The position numbers and the translations under genes are program-made. Of a stretch of DNA of 64,000 nucleotides, positions 14,800 through 23,936 are shown one piece after another; the stretch's first letter is position 1, and each line of letters starts with the position of its first letter. The stretch spans positions 3,761,322-3,825,321 of the forward strand of contig NC_021017.1 of NCBI RefSeq assembly GCF_000210075.1, read 5' to 3'. The stretch is from Bacteroides xylanisolvens XB1A (GTDB taxonomy: Bacteria > Bacteroidota > Bacteroidia > Bacteroidales > Bacteroidaceae). The notes beneath the pieces were generated by a model. That model did no database searches. It was not told the DNA's origin and saw only the letters and a list, made by a program, of their open reading frames with translations.

Positions 14800-16704
14800 T
14801 TATTTTGAAATATGTATCATTCCATCCTGCATCTTCCATTCACCTTCCTCCAATAAATACTGGATGACTTCACTGACTCTCTCTTTCTCCGCTTCTATTT
14901 TCTCGGCTATTTCTGCCGGCGTATGCGGTTTTTGGGCAAGTAATTCTGTTATTTTCTTTTTCAGCTCTTCAAGAGACTTCCCGGTCAGCGTATCTGTTGC
15001 ACGGTGACTAAGGCAAACATCACATTGTCCGCAGTTATGCTCGTTTTTCTCTCCGAAGTAGCGGAGCAGCATCCGGCTTCGGCACACATTCTCCGAAATG
15101 ACATATTCTTCCATCGCCTTGATGCGAGCTTCATACCGAGCTTTACGCTCTTCGTAGACAGCAGGGGGGATGTGCACAAAACGAAGTTCCTGCCGTTCGC
15201 GCGTATATATAATATAAGGAGTCTTTTTGTGCGGAATATAATCCACGATGCGACGTTTGGTAAGCGTGACCAATATGTTATAAATCTGTTCACGGGTCAG
15301 TCCGGTACGTACGGACAGGGTGGCTTCGCTGATATAGGCATAATCGGTAAACACTCCGGTGTACGAACGGAGAATCATCTGTATCAGAGCTTCCGCTTCC
15401 GTTCCCATTTCCCGCAGTTTGTACAGTTCGTCCCGGCGAATCGTAAAAAGGATGCGTGAGGCGTTGTCCTGTTCGTCCGTATATTCCAGATAACCGGCTT
15501 GAGTCAGTATCTTCAGCGCACTGTCTACCGGAACCGGGAAGTATTTGAACTTCCGGCAAAACTCTTCCAGGTTAAATTCACGTACACATTGGAAACCGTC
15601 GCCCATTGCCATCTGATAGTAATATTGCAGATGCTCGTACACATTGAGGATATATTCTTTATCGGGAAAAGTATCCACTACACGCCTGTGTAACGTCGTT
15701 CTGTCCGTTTTAGTATATAAGATTACGGCATACGCTTTCTTACCGTCTCTTCCTGCACGTCCGGCTTCCTGAAAATAGGCTTCAGGAGAATCGGGGAGGT
15801 CGAGATGCAATACGATACGCACATCGGGCTTATCGATCCCCATGCCAAAGGCATTGGTAGCTACCATCACGCGAACTTCACCGCTTTGCCAACGTTTTTG
15901 ACGTAGGTCCTTTACGGCATTATCCAGTCCGGCGTGATAAAAGTCGGCGGTGATATCTTCATTTACCAGTAATTCGGTGATTTCTTTGGTCCGTCGTCTG
16001 TTGCGGACATAGATAATGGCGCTGCCCGGTACCTTTCGTAAGATATGTAACAGTTCTTGAGTCTTGTTATCTGTTTGCCGTACCATATACGCCAGGTTTT
16101 TCCGCTCGAAACTCATGCGGAAAACATTCTCTTCACGGAAATCCAAGCGAGCTTGAATATCTTTCACCACTTCCGGAGTGGCGGTAGCGGTCAGTGCCAG
16201 TACCGGAATTCCCGGTAACAGCGCCCGTATCTCGGCAATTTTCAGGTAAGCGGGGCGGAAGTCATATCCCCATTGTGAGATACAGTGACTTTCGTCAACC
16301 GTAATCATAGAGACTTTCATTGACCGCAGTTTGGTGCGGAATATGTCCGTGTCCAGACGTTCCGGAGAAATATAGAGGAATTTGTAATCACCGAAGATGC
16401 AGTTTTCAAGTGCAGTGAGAATTTCCTGCCGCGTCATGCCGGAGTATACGGCAAGGGCTTTGATGCCACGTTTGCGGAGATTCTGCACCTGGTCTTTCAT
16501 CAGGGCGATGAGCGGAGTAATGACAATGCAAATCCCTTCCTGGGCGAGAGCAGGCACTTGAAAGGTGATGGACTTACCGCCTCCGGTAGGCATGAGCCCC
16601 AGTGTATCTTTGCCTTCGCCGATACTGGTGATGATCTCCTCCTGCAAGTCGCGGAAGGAGTCATATCCCCAATATTGTTTTAATATCTCCTGATACTTAT
16701 TCAA
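14800..16704 (-). CDS. recQ: ATP-dependent DNA helicase RecQ
   Basis: A 634-residue superfamily 2 helicase. Motif I is GLMPTGGGKS, motif II VDESHCISQWGYDFRP with the RecQ aromatic-rich loop, motif VI QEAGRAGRDGK. The zinc-binding domain (~540-570) has CRSRMLLRYFGE...CGQCDVC, followed by a winged-helix RQC-like end. There is no clear HRDC domain. It unwinds recombination intermediates. Its start overlaps the recJ stop by 8 nt, which couples it to the partner nuclease of the RecF-type pathway. Confidence 0.94.
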   Translation of the reverse strand: MNKYQEILKQYWGYDSFRDLQEEIITSIGEGKDTLGLMPTGGGKSITFQVPALAQEGICIVITPLIALMKDQVQNLRKRGIKALAVYSGMTRQEILTALENCIFGDYKFLYISPERLDTDIFRTKLRSMKVSMITVDESHCISQWGYDFRPAYLKIAEIRALLPGIPVLALTATATPEVVKDIQARLDFREENVFRMSFERKNLAYMVRQTDNKTQELLHILRKVPGSAIIYVRNRRRTKEITELLVNEDITADFYHAGLDNAVKDLRQKRWQSGEVRVMVATNAFGMGIDKPDVRIVLHLDLPDSPEAYFQEAGRAGRDGKKAYAVILYTKTDRTTLHRRVVDTFPDKEYILNVYEHLQYYYQMAMGDGFQCVREFNLEEFCRKFKYFPVPVDSALKILTQAGYLEYTDEQDNASRILFTIRRDELYKLREMGTEAEALIQMILRSYTGVFTDYAYISEATLSVRTGLTREQIYNILVTLTKRRIVDYIPHKKTPYIIYTRERQELRFVHIPPAVYEERKARYEARIKAMEEYVISENVCRSRMLLRYFGEKNEHNCGQCDVCLSHRATDTLTGKSLEELKKKITELLAQKPHTPAEIAEKIEAEKERVSEVIQYLLEEGEWKMQDGMIHISK

Positions 16705-18415
16705 TCGGCTTTATATCCTCGATTTGAAGTTGAACTTCGCCACGCTTATGCGTGTTTTCTTCAATGGTGTAACAGATGTCGAACGAACGTTTTGTTTTGA
16801 TATAGCGCACGTGCGAACTCTGTCCGAACGCGATACCGTTCATTACATTATTCGATTTATTATCAACCAGTTCGAGCTTGATATGTTCCTGGTCGCGTCC
16901 CACTACTTTACTCGTTCCATAATCATAGACGTGATGAGTGCAGAAAATGGGTTTCGTGTTGTCGGGGCCGAAAGGATTAAATTTCTTCAGGTCGTTGAAG
17001 AACTTGGACGAAATATCCCTGAAGTCGATTTCAGCATCAATCTCGATGACGGCACTGGTTTGTTCCGGTAGGATATGCCGTGAAACGTAGTCTTCGAACC
17101 GTTTGGTAAAAGCATCCACATTCTCCACTTTCATTGATAGTCCGGCGGCGTATGTATGTCCTCCGAAGTTTTCCAGCAGGTCGCGGCAATGCTCGATTGC
17201 TTTATATACATCGAAGCCGGAAACAGAACGTGCGGAGCCTGTCGCCATGTCATCCGTTCGTGTCAGTACCACGGCAGGGCGGTAATACACTTCCGTCAGA
17301 CGGGAAGCTACGATACCGATCACTCCTTTGTGCCATTCTTCGTTGTAGAGCACAATAGAGCGGCGGTCGGCTAATCCTTCCAGATTGGCAACGATGTTGT
17401 TTGCTTCCTCCGTCATACTCTTGTCGAGGTCTTTCCGGGTTTCGTTGTACTGGTTGATTTGTCCGGCTTTCTCAAGTGCCGCCGAGAAATCTTTTTCCGT
17501 TAGCAAGTCTACAGCTTCTTTCCCATTCTGAATACGTCCCGATGCATTGATGCGCGGTCCGATTTTAAACACAATATCGCTGACAGTAATTTCTTTTTCA
17601 GAAAGTCCGCATACATCGATAATGGCCTTCATGCCGATACTCGGGTTACTGTTCAGTTGTTTCAGACCGTGGTAGGCGAGAATACGGTTTTCACCCATAA
17701 TCGGAACGATGTCCGATGCGATACTCACGGCTACGATGTCGAGCAACGGAATCAGATGATGGAATTCGATACCGTTACTAATGGCGAACGCCTGCATAAA
17801 CTTGAAACCGACTCCACAACCGGAAAGGTGGGTGTACGGGTACGTGTTGTCCAGGCGTTTGGCGTTCAATATAGCTACGGCAGGCGGGAGAATATCATCC
17901 GGTACGTGATGGTCGCAGATGATAAAGTCAATCCCTTTTTCTTTGGCATACGTGATTTCCTCTACTGCTTTTATTCCGCAATCGAGTACAATAATCAGTC
18001 CCACACCGGTTTCAGCGGCGTAGTCCACTCCTTTTTTAGAAATGCCATACCCTTCGTTGTAGCGGTCGGGTATGTAATAATCAAGGTTCGAATAGAACTG
18101 TTGAATAAACTTGTAGACCAATGCCACGGCAGTAGTACCGTCTACGTCATAATCTCCATAAATTAGAATACGTTCTTTCTTTCCCATCGCCCTGTTCAGA
18201 CGTTCTACTGCAATATCCATATCCTTCATCAGGAACGGATCGTGCAGGTCGGGCAACTGCGGGCGGAAAAACTTCTTGGCATCTGCTGCCTTCGTAATTC
18301 CCCGCTGTACCAAAAGTTGTCCAAGAATCGGGCTAATCCCTAATTCCTGGGCCAATGTCTGGCTTGTCTCTGCCTGTTCGGGTGTAATGGGTCGATAATT
18401 CCATTTGTGATTCAT
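16697..18415 (-). CDS. recJ: Single-stranded-DNA-specific exonuclease RecJ
   Basis: A 572-residue DHH-superfamily 5'-3' exonuclease. YGDYDVDGTTAVAL, LDCGI, ICDHHVPDD and a later SIASDIVP segment form the metal centre of the DHH domain. GGHTYAAGLSMK is the DHHA1 signature, and an OB-type nucleic acid binding region occupies the C-terminal ~100 residues. The ATG at 18415 (MNHKWNYRPI) is preferred to an in-frame TTG 33 nt upstream. It overlaps recQ by 8 nt, which implies one RecJ-RecQ transcript. A weak -7 box (TACTTTTA, 18488-18481 minus) lies ~66 nt upstream. Confidence 0.94.
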   Translation of the reverse strand: MNHKWNYRPITPEQAETSQTLAQELGISPILGQLLVQRGITKAADAKKFFRPQLPDLHDPFLMKDMDIAVERLNRAMGKKERILIYGDYDVDGTTAVALVYKFIQQFYSNLDYYIPDRYNEGYGISKKGVDYAAETGVGLIIVLDCGIKAVEEITYAKEKGIDFIICDHHVPDDILPPAVAILNAKRLDNTYPYTHLSGCGVGFKFMQAFAISNGIEFHHLIPLLDIVAVSIASDIVPIMGENRILAYHGLKQLNSNPSIGMKAIIDVCGLSEKEITVSDIVFKIGPRINASGRIQNGKEAVDLLTEKDFSAALEKAGQINQYNETRKDLDKSMTEEANNIVANLEGLADRRSIVLYNEEWHKGVIGIVASRLTEVYYRPAVVLTRTDDMATGSARSVSGFDVYKAIEHCRDLLENFGGHTYAAGLSMKVENVDAFTKRFEDYVSRHILPEQTSAVIEIDAEIDFRDISSKFFNDLKKFNPFGPDNTKPIFCTHHVYDYGTSKVVGRDQEHIKLELVDNKSNNVMNGIAFGQSSHVRYIKTKRSFDICYTIEENTHKRGEVQLQIEDIKPIE

Positions 18416-18622
18416 TTTATATATTGTTTTTTCTTTTTCTGTTCTCAAGGGTTGGAAAGGAACTTCTTCCCAACAAGGGGTAAAAGTACGAAAAAAAGCG
18501 GAAGTGAAAGGCAGATATTACGAAAATATTTCAGTGAAGTATGGATGAGGACTTTTTTGCAATAGAAATGTAGTGGCATCCGGACTTTTTTTTCTTTATG
18601 GTTTTACTTTTCTATACTGCTT

Positions 18623-18653
18623 TTTGGCAGCTAACTTCTTTTGGTTATCTTTG
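18623..18653 (+). promoter_or_regulatory. Promoter of the ECF sigma gene
   Basis: TTTG (18623-18626), 19 nt, then TATCTTTG (18646-18653): a full match to the housekeeping consensus, 42 nt before the ATG. Confidence 0.8.
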
Positions 18654-18695
18654 CTTCACCAACCAATATAAAAACTAGGAGAGAAATCCACAAAA

Positions 18696-19259
18696 ATGGG
18701 AAGACTGGATGATACTATAAACACTGGAATGACATTTGATAATATCTATATGGAGTATTATCAACGCTGCTTCTTATTTGCTAAGTCTTATCTTCATGAC
18801 GAAATGTTATCCAAAGATATAGCTTCCGAAGCCATGATAACTTTATGGACTACGATGAAAACCGAAGATGTGAAAAATATCCATGCTTTCCTGATGACCG
18901 TAGTAAAGAACCAGGCATTGAATCATATGCGAAATGAACATCTGCGAATGGAAGCCCGTGAAAGTATATTGGCTGATGAACTCTACGAACTTGATTTCCG
19001 CATCGCTTCTTTGGACTCTTCCGACCCGAACCGACTTTTCTCTGAAGAAATAACCGATATTGTGAACCGTACTTTGAACGGATTACCGGAAAAGACAAGA
19101 AAAGCATTTATGATGAGCCGGTATGAGAACAAATCGGTGAAGGAGATTGCCGAAGCGCTGAATGTCACAGTGAAAGGAGCCGATTATCATATCAGTAAAG
19201 CGCTGCAACAATTGAGAAAGAACCTGAAAGATTATCTTTATACCTTATTATTTTTCTAA
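18696..19259 (+). CDS. RNA polymerase ECF sigma-70 factor (FecI-like)
   Basis: A 187-residue ECF sigma factor. Region 2 spans ~10-80 (YYQRCFLFAKSYLHDEMLSKDIASEAMITLW, then NIHAFLMTVVKNQALNHMRN) and region 4 ~125-180 (LNGLPEKTRKAFMMSRYENKSVKEIAEALNVTVKGADYHISKALQQLRK). It matches the Bacteroidetes family-1 sigma group. It is followed by a FecR-type anti-sigma gene and a SusC with an N-terminal STN domain. That trio transmits the state of the outer membrane transporter to transcription. Its own promoter is of the housekeeping type. Confidence 0.94.
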   Translation: MGRLDDTINTGMTFDNIYMEYYQRCFLFAKSYLHDEMLSKDIASEAMITLWTTMKTEDVKNIHAFLMTVVKNQALNHMRNEHLRMEARESILADELYELDFRIASLDSSDPNRLFSEEITDIVNRTLNGLPEKTRKAFMMSRYENKSVKEIAEALNVTVKGADYHISKALQQLRKNLKDYLYTLLFF

Positions 19260-19269
19260 TAAAGTTATC

Positions 19270-19330
19270 CACCGGTGAAGTACTCCTTCGGCACCGAGGA
19301 ACACACCTTCCGGTACCGGGGAACAAATAA
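19270..19330. repeat. 22-bp-phased palindromic repeat array B
   Basis: Three units, CACCGGTGAA (19270), CACCGAGGAA (19292) and TACCGGGGAA (19314), are spaced exactly 22 bp and share the CGGYACCG core of the array at 5981-6061, 13 kb away. It lies between the sigma and anti-sigma genes. Confidence 0.7.
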
Positions 19331-19438
19331 ACGGTTAATAACGCACTTTTTTTATTTTTTCCACTAGTGAACTTTGCAAGTGGCGTGTCTTATATATGTA
19401 AGCCCACAAAGAGTTTATATATAAACCTAAGAAAAGGT

Positions 19439-20374
19439 ATGGACGCGAAACTATTGAATAAATATATTGCAGGTGACGCACTTCCCGAAGAAAAAAAGGA
19501 AGTGATACGCTGGATGAAGGAGAGCGAAGAAAATCGGGAACAGTTGATGCAGTTGCACCGTGTTTACAATGCCACTATATGGAATGGAAACTTACAGGCA
19601 GAAAAAACAGAGAACAAGAAACCTGTGATGCGTTACCTTTGGGCGTCTATAAAGATAGCGGCGGTCGTTGCCATGGTTGCTTTTATTATCCATAAGGAAT
19701 ATCAGGAATACCGGATAGAACATTCTGCCGAAATGCAAATTATGACCGTCCCGGCAGGACAAAGGGCTAGTCTGGTCTTGGCTGACGGAACAATTGTTTG
19801 GCTGAACTCCAACTCTACCTTGAAATATCCGGCAACCGGATTTCATTCCAAAGAGAGGAAAGTGATTCTGGAAGGAGAGGGATATTTCGAAGTGGCACAT
19901 AACGAGAAGCATCCTTTCATTGTAGAAACGGAGAAATACGATATCAGAGTATTGGGAACCACCTTCAATGTCTCTGCCTACCCAAACTCCGGTTTATTCG
20001 AGACATCTTTGATTGAAGGTAAAGTTACCGTGTATCAGCCCGATACACAACATGAAATGACCTTGAAACCTCATGAAAAGGTAGAAGTTAAAGATGGCAA
20101 ACTCTATAAGGAGACTTTCTCATCGGACAATGATTTCTTGTGGAGAATGGGTATCTATTCTTTCAAGGATGAACCGCTGGAAACTGTCTTCAGGAAATTG
20201 GAGCAATATTATGAAGTGAAGATTATTAATAAGAACGAGGAAATCGCTTCCCGCCCGTGTACCGGTAAGTTCCGTCAGAAAGAAGGAATCGAGCACGTGA
20301 TGAAGGTATTGCAGAAGTACGTCAAATTCAACTATATACAGGACGATGAGAAAAATCAGATAATTATCTATTAA
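19439..20374 (+). CDS. FecR-family anti-sigma factor
   Basis: A 311-residue inner membrane protein. A short cytoplasmic sigma-binding N-terminus (~1-68) precedes one membrane helix (~70-86, IKIAAVVAMVAFIIH), a periplasmic FecR domain (~100-200, VPAGQRASLVLADGTIVWLNSNSTLKYP...GEGYFEV, FIVETEKYDIRVLGTTFNVSAY) and a C-terminal DUF4974 (~240-311, LETVFRKLEQYYEVKI). The ATG at 19439 (MDAKLLNKYIAG) is chosen. An upstream in-frame GTG at 19367 adds residues that match nothing in the family and overlaps a -7-like box (GAACTTTG, 19369-19376), so the anti-sigma gene may have an extra promoter. Confidence 0.92.
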   Translation: MDAKLLNKYIAGDALPEEKKEVIRWMKESEENREQLMQLHRVYNATIWNGNLQAEKTENKKPVMRYLWASIKIAAVVAMVAFIIHKEYQEYRIEHSAEMQIMTVPAGQRASLVLADGTIVWLNSNSTLKYPATGFHSKERKVILEGEGYFEVAHNEKHPFIVETEKYDIRVLGTTFNVSAYPNSGLFETSLIEGKVTVYQPDTQHEMTLKPHEKVEVKDGKLYKETFSSDNDFLWRMGIYSFKDEPLETVFRKLEQYYEVKIINKNEEIASRPCTGKFRQKEGIEHVMKVLQKYVKFNYIQDDEKNQIIIY

Positions 20375-20448
20375 ATCAACCCTAGTATTTAATCTAAAAA
20401 AGAAACACCCGGAATGAGAGCAAGAGAACCAGCCCTTTCAAAACAGAA

Positions 20449-20480
20449 ATATCGGTAAATGCTGCAACACTTACCGATAT
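20449..20480. other. Perfect 10-bp hairpin between anti-sigma and susC genes
   Basis: ATATCGGTAA (20449-20458) pairs exactly with TTACCGATAT (20471-20480) around a 12-nt loop. No T tract follows, so it is less likely a terminator than an mRNA processing or stabilising hairpin, or a dyad operator. Confidence 0.6.
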
Positions 20481-20555
20481 GTGAGAAGTCAATAAAAAAG
20501 ACTCGACATCTGTTACAAATCTTTATGTATTAACTTAATAACTCTAGGCAAAGAT

Positions 20556-23500
20556 ATGAAAAATAATCTTTGGTGTGGGCGTATTGTCCATAGAAAAACA
20601 CACTGTACTCAAATTTTAAGAATTATGAGGTTAACTGTCTTTTTCCTGTTATTCATTATTCTTGAGACATATGCCCTGAACGGCTATTCGCAAAATCAGA
20701 AAGTTTCGATGAATAAAGGAACCGCAACATTGGCTGAAATCATCAGGCAGATTGAAAAGCAAACAGACTATTTGTTTATTTACAATGAACGTGAGGTTAG
20801 TCTGAAACGGAAAGTATCTATTTTCACTCAGAATGGGACAGTGGCAAGTCTGCTGCTGGATGCACTGAAGGGTACGGAGTTCTCCTATACAATGGAAGGG
20901 AAACACATCATCCTTACGAAAAAACAAGCTGAAGCGCTAAGTCCTGTGCAACACAAGAAAAGAATAACCGGTCTGGTGAAGGAATATTCGGGCGAAGCCA
21001 TCGTAGGATGCAATGTGTCGGTTAAGGGCACTACCATCGGTACAATCACTGATATAAATGGCAAGTATAGCCTTGAAGTTCCCGATAATGCAACCTTGGT
21101 CTTTTCATTCCTCGGATATAAGAGTATGGAATATCCGGTGAAAGCACAGCAGACTATCAATGTGACCTTGGGCGAAGATTCAAAAGCACTTAATGAAGTG
21201 GTGGTTGTAGGATACGGCACACAACGTAAGGCGTTGGTGACTAATGCAATCAGTTCTTTTAAGCCCAGCGAATCGAATATGCGTCCGGTGTTGACTCCGA
21301 GCGAATTACTACAAGGACGAGTGGCGGGTGTTACGGTATCGACCGGCTCCGGCAATTTGGGAAGTTCCGAACGAATGAGTATCCGCGGTGCGGCTTCTTT
21401 GAGTGCCAGTAACGAACCTCTGTACGTGGTGGACGGAATTCCCATCCTTAACAGTAACGCTTCCTTATTCAATATGGGGGAAGATTTGAGCTCGATGGCA
21501 GTATTGAATCTGACGGACATCGAATCTATTGAAGTATTGAAAGATGCCGCTTCGGCAGCTATCTACGGTTCGCGGGCAACGAATGGCGTGGTGGTGATTA
21601 CAACCAAATCCGGTAAGGAAGGCCGTTCGGATATTCGTTTGAATGTCAGTACGGGAATCTCCAAATTCGCCAATAAAGGACGCATTAAATATGCGGATTC
21701 TGACTTGTATGTGGAAACTTATAACGACGGGGTCGAACGTTATAACCGTCAGAATGGCTATACCGTAGGTTCTGCAGGGTATGTAGTGCCTATCTCCAAC
21801 CCATTCCAGGGATTACCCGATACGGATTGGCTGGATTTGATTACTCAAGTGGGACATTCTTACAATGTAGACCTCTCCTTCTCCGGCGGAAGCAAGAAAA
21901 CAAAATTCTATGTGGGAGCCAACTACAATTATCAGGAAGGTATAATCAAGACCAATGACATAACCAAAATCAATCTGAAAGCCAAGATTAGCCACGAAAT
22001 GACTTCCTGGTTGGAAGTCGGCGCCAATGTCAGCGGTAATTATCTGAAAAACAACCGTGTTCCGGGAGCCAATATCGGTTCTACCATCGTAGCCCGTGCC
22101 GTTGAACAACGTCCTTTCGACCGTCCGTACAAACCGAACGGTGACTATTATTTAGGTGGAACCGACGAGTTGGCACGTCATAATCCACTTCAGATTCTGA
22201 ATGAAGAAGTATCCTATATTGATACCTACCGTTATTTAGGAACGTTCAATGCAGACTTAAAATACAAGAAGTTCAGTCTGAAAAACTCTGTCAGCACCGA
22301 CATCGGATATACGTATGACTATGTGTACTACAATGAGAATCATCCTTATGGAGCAGGCGGCGGACGTATTGTGGAGTACAACCGCCTGGTGAAGAACTTA
22401 TTGATAGAGAATGTATTCAACTATAATGATAAGTTCGGTGATTTTGAAGCGGGTTTGATGCTAGGACATTCTTTCCAGAAGATGTCCACCCGTACATCTT
22501 CTATCGACGGACGCGGTTTTCCGTCTCCGGTATTCGATACGGTCGGCACGGCTTCCGAAATTTATAATGCTTCGGGCGGCATCTCCGAGTTTGCCATGGA
22601 GTCCTACTTCGGACGTATCAACCTGTCTTATTTAGACCGTTACATTCTGAATGTGACTATGCGTTCGGACGGTTCATCCCGTTTTGCCCCTTCCGACCGC
22701 TACGGATATTTCCCCTCTGTCTCTTTAGGTTGGAATGTTTCGAAAGAATCTTTCTGGAAATTCCCTCAGACAGACTTGAAGTTCCGCCTGAGTTATGGTA
22801 AGACCGGAAATCAGGATGGAATCGGCAATTATGCCTGGCAACCGTTAATGTCCGGCGGCATTAACTACGGCAATAATAGCGGTATGGCTGTCACCAGCAT
22901 GGGAAACAACAAACTGACATGGGAAACTGCCGACCAGTATGACTTCGGCTTCGACCTGGGCTTTTGGAACGGCAAACTGAATATGATAGCCGATATTTAT
23001 CTGAAGAATACGAACAACCTGCTTTATTCAATGCCCTTGCATGGAACAAGTGGTTTCACCAGTATCACCAGCAACATCGGTTCCATGCGGAACTACGGTG
23101 TGGAATTCTCCATCAACGGCCATTTGAATATAGGGAAAGTCAACTGGACTTCCTCTTTCAACATCTCCCACAACAAAAACAAATTGACTAAACTGCTGGG
23201 AGACGACTTGCTTCCGATAGGTTCTAACCGCGCCTTGAAAGTAGGTGAGGAACTGGGAGCTTTCTACCTGTTCCAGATGGACGGGCTCTACCAATATGAC
23301 GGTGAAGTGCCGCAACCATTGTACGACCTGGGTGTACGTGCCGGTGACGTGAAATATCATGACGCGGATAATAATGGCATTATCAATGATAACGACCGTG
23401 TACTGACCGGTTCTTCCAATCCCGATTTCTTCGGTGGATGGAACAATACTTTCAAATACAAAGGTTTCCAACTGGATGTGTTCTTTACGTATATGTACGG

Positions 23501-23921
23501 AAATGATGTGTATGCCGAATGGGCGGTGACCGCTACCCGTCCCGGATACCGCATGGCCATTACGGAAGATGTCGCCAAGAATCGTTGGACGGCTCCGGGA
23601 AGTTCTGATAAATATCCGCGTGCGGTCAATACGCTGTGTGGGCATAACAGCAAGAACTCCACCCGTTTCCTTGAAGACGGCTCTTTCATTCGCTTGCGTT
23701 CTCTTACATTCAGTTATACATTCCCGCAAGTAATGTTACAAAAGATTTGTTTGAAAGGTCTGCGTCTCTATGTGCAAGGGGACAACCTGTTGCTGTTCTC
23801 CAAATACTCCGGCTGGGACCCTGAAGTGAGTAAGAACATGGACCCGCAGTACTTTGGCGTCGATTTGTATGGAGTGCCGCCTTCCCGTTCGGTCAATTTC
23901 GGAATAAACCTTAGTTTCTAA
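20556..23921 (+). CDS. SusC/RagA TonB-dependent transporter with STN signalling domain
   Basis: A 1121-residue outer membrane beta-barrel receptor. A signal peptide follows (start either ATG 20556 or ATG 20625, MRLTVFFLL), then an STN domain (~50-122), a carboxypeptidase-like beta sandwich (~135-208, ITGLVKEYSGEAIVGCNVSVKGTTIGTITDINGKYSL), the TonB box region (NEVVVVGYGTQRK, ~213), the plug (LQGRVAGV, RGAASLSASNEPLYVVDGIP, IEVLKDAASAAIYGSRATNGVVVITTK) and the barrel ending in an aromatic residue (VNFGINLSF). The STN domain is the part that talks to a FecR anti-sigma, which matches the upstream genes. Transport substrate unknown; the neighbouring enzymes suggest a phosphodiester-bearing glycan. 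Confidence 0.96.
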   Translation: MKNNLWCGRIVHRKTHCTQILRIMRLTVFFLLFIILETYALNGYSQNQKVSMNKGTATLAEIIRQIEKQTDYLFIYNEREVSLKRKVSIFTQNGTVASLLLDALKGTEFSYTMEGKHIILTKKQAEALSPVQHKKRITGLVKEYSGEAIVGCNVSVKGTTIGTITDINGKYSLEVPDNATLVFSFLGYKSMEYPVKAQQTINVTLGEDSKALNEVVVVGYGTQRKALVTNAISSFKPSESNMRPVLTPSELLQGRVAGVTVSTGSGNLGSSERMSIRGAASLSASNEPLYVVDGIPILNSNASLFNMGEDLSSMAVLNLTDIESIEVLKDAASAAIYGSRATNGVVVITTKSGKEGRSDIRLNVSTGISKFANKGRIKYADSDLYVETYNDGVERYNRQNGYTVGSAGYVVPISNPFQGLPDTDWLDLITQVGHSYNVDLSFSGGSKKTKFYVGANYNYQEGIIKTNDITKINLKAKISHEMTSWLEVGANVSGNYLKNNRVPGANIGSTIVARAVEQRPFDRPYKPNGDYYLGGTDELARHNPLQILNEEVSYIDTYRYLGTFNADLKYKKFSLKNSVSTDIGYTYDYVYYNENHPYGAGGGRIVEYNRLVKNLLIENVFNYNDKFGDFEAGLMLGHSFQKMSTRTSSIDGRGFPSPVFDTVGTASEIYNASGGISEFAMESYFGRINLSYLDRYILNVTMRSDGSSRFAPSDRYGYFPSVSLGWNVSKESFWKFPQTDLKFRLSYGKTGNQDGIGNYAWQPLMSGGINYGNNSGMAVTSMGNNKLTWETADQYDFGFDLGFWNGKLNMIADIYLKNTNNLLYSMPLHGTSGFTSITSNIGSMRNYGVEFSINGHLNIGKVNWTSSFNISHNKNKLTKLLGDDLLPIGSNRALKVGEELGAFYLFQMDGLYQYDGEVPQPLYDLGVRAGDVKYHDADNNGIINDNDRVLTGSSNPDFFGGWNNTFKYKGFQLDVFFTYMYGNDVYAEWAVTATRPGYRMAITEDVAKNRWTAPGSSDKYPRAVNTLCGHNSKNSTRFLEDGSFIRLRSLTFSYTFPQVMLQKICLKGLRLYVQGDNLLLFSKYSGWDPEVSKNMDPQYFGVDLYGVPPSRSVNFGINLSF

Positions 23922-23936
23922 TCATAAACGCTCACA

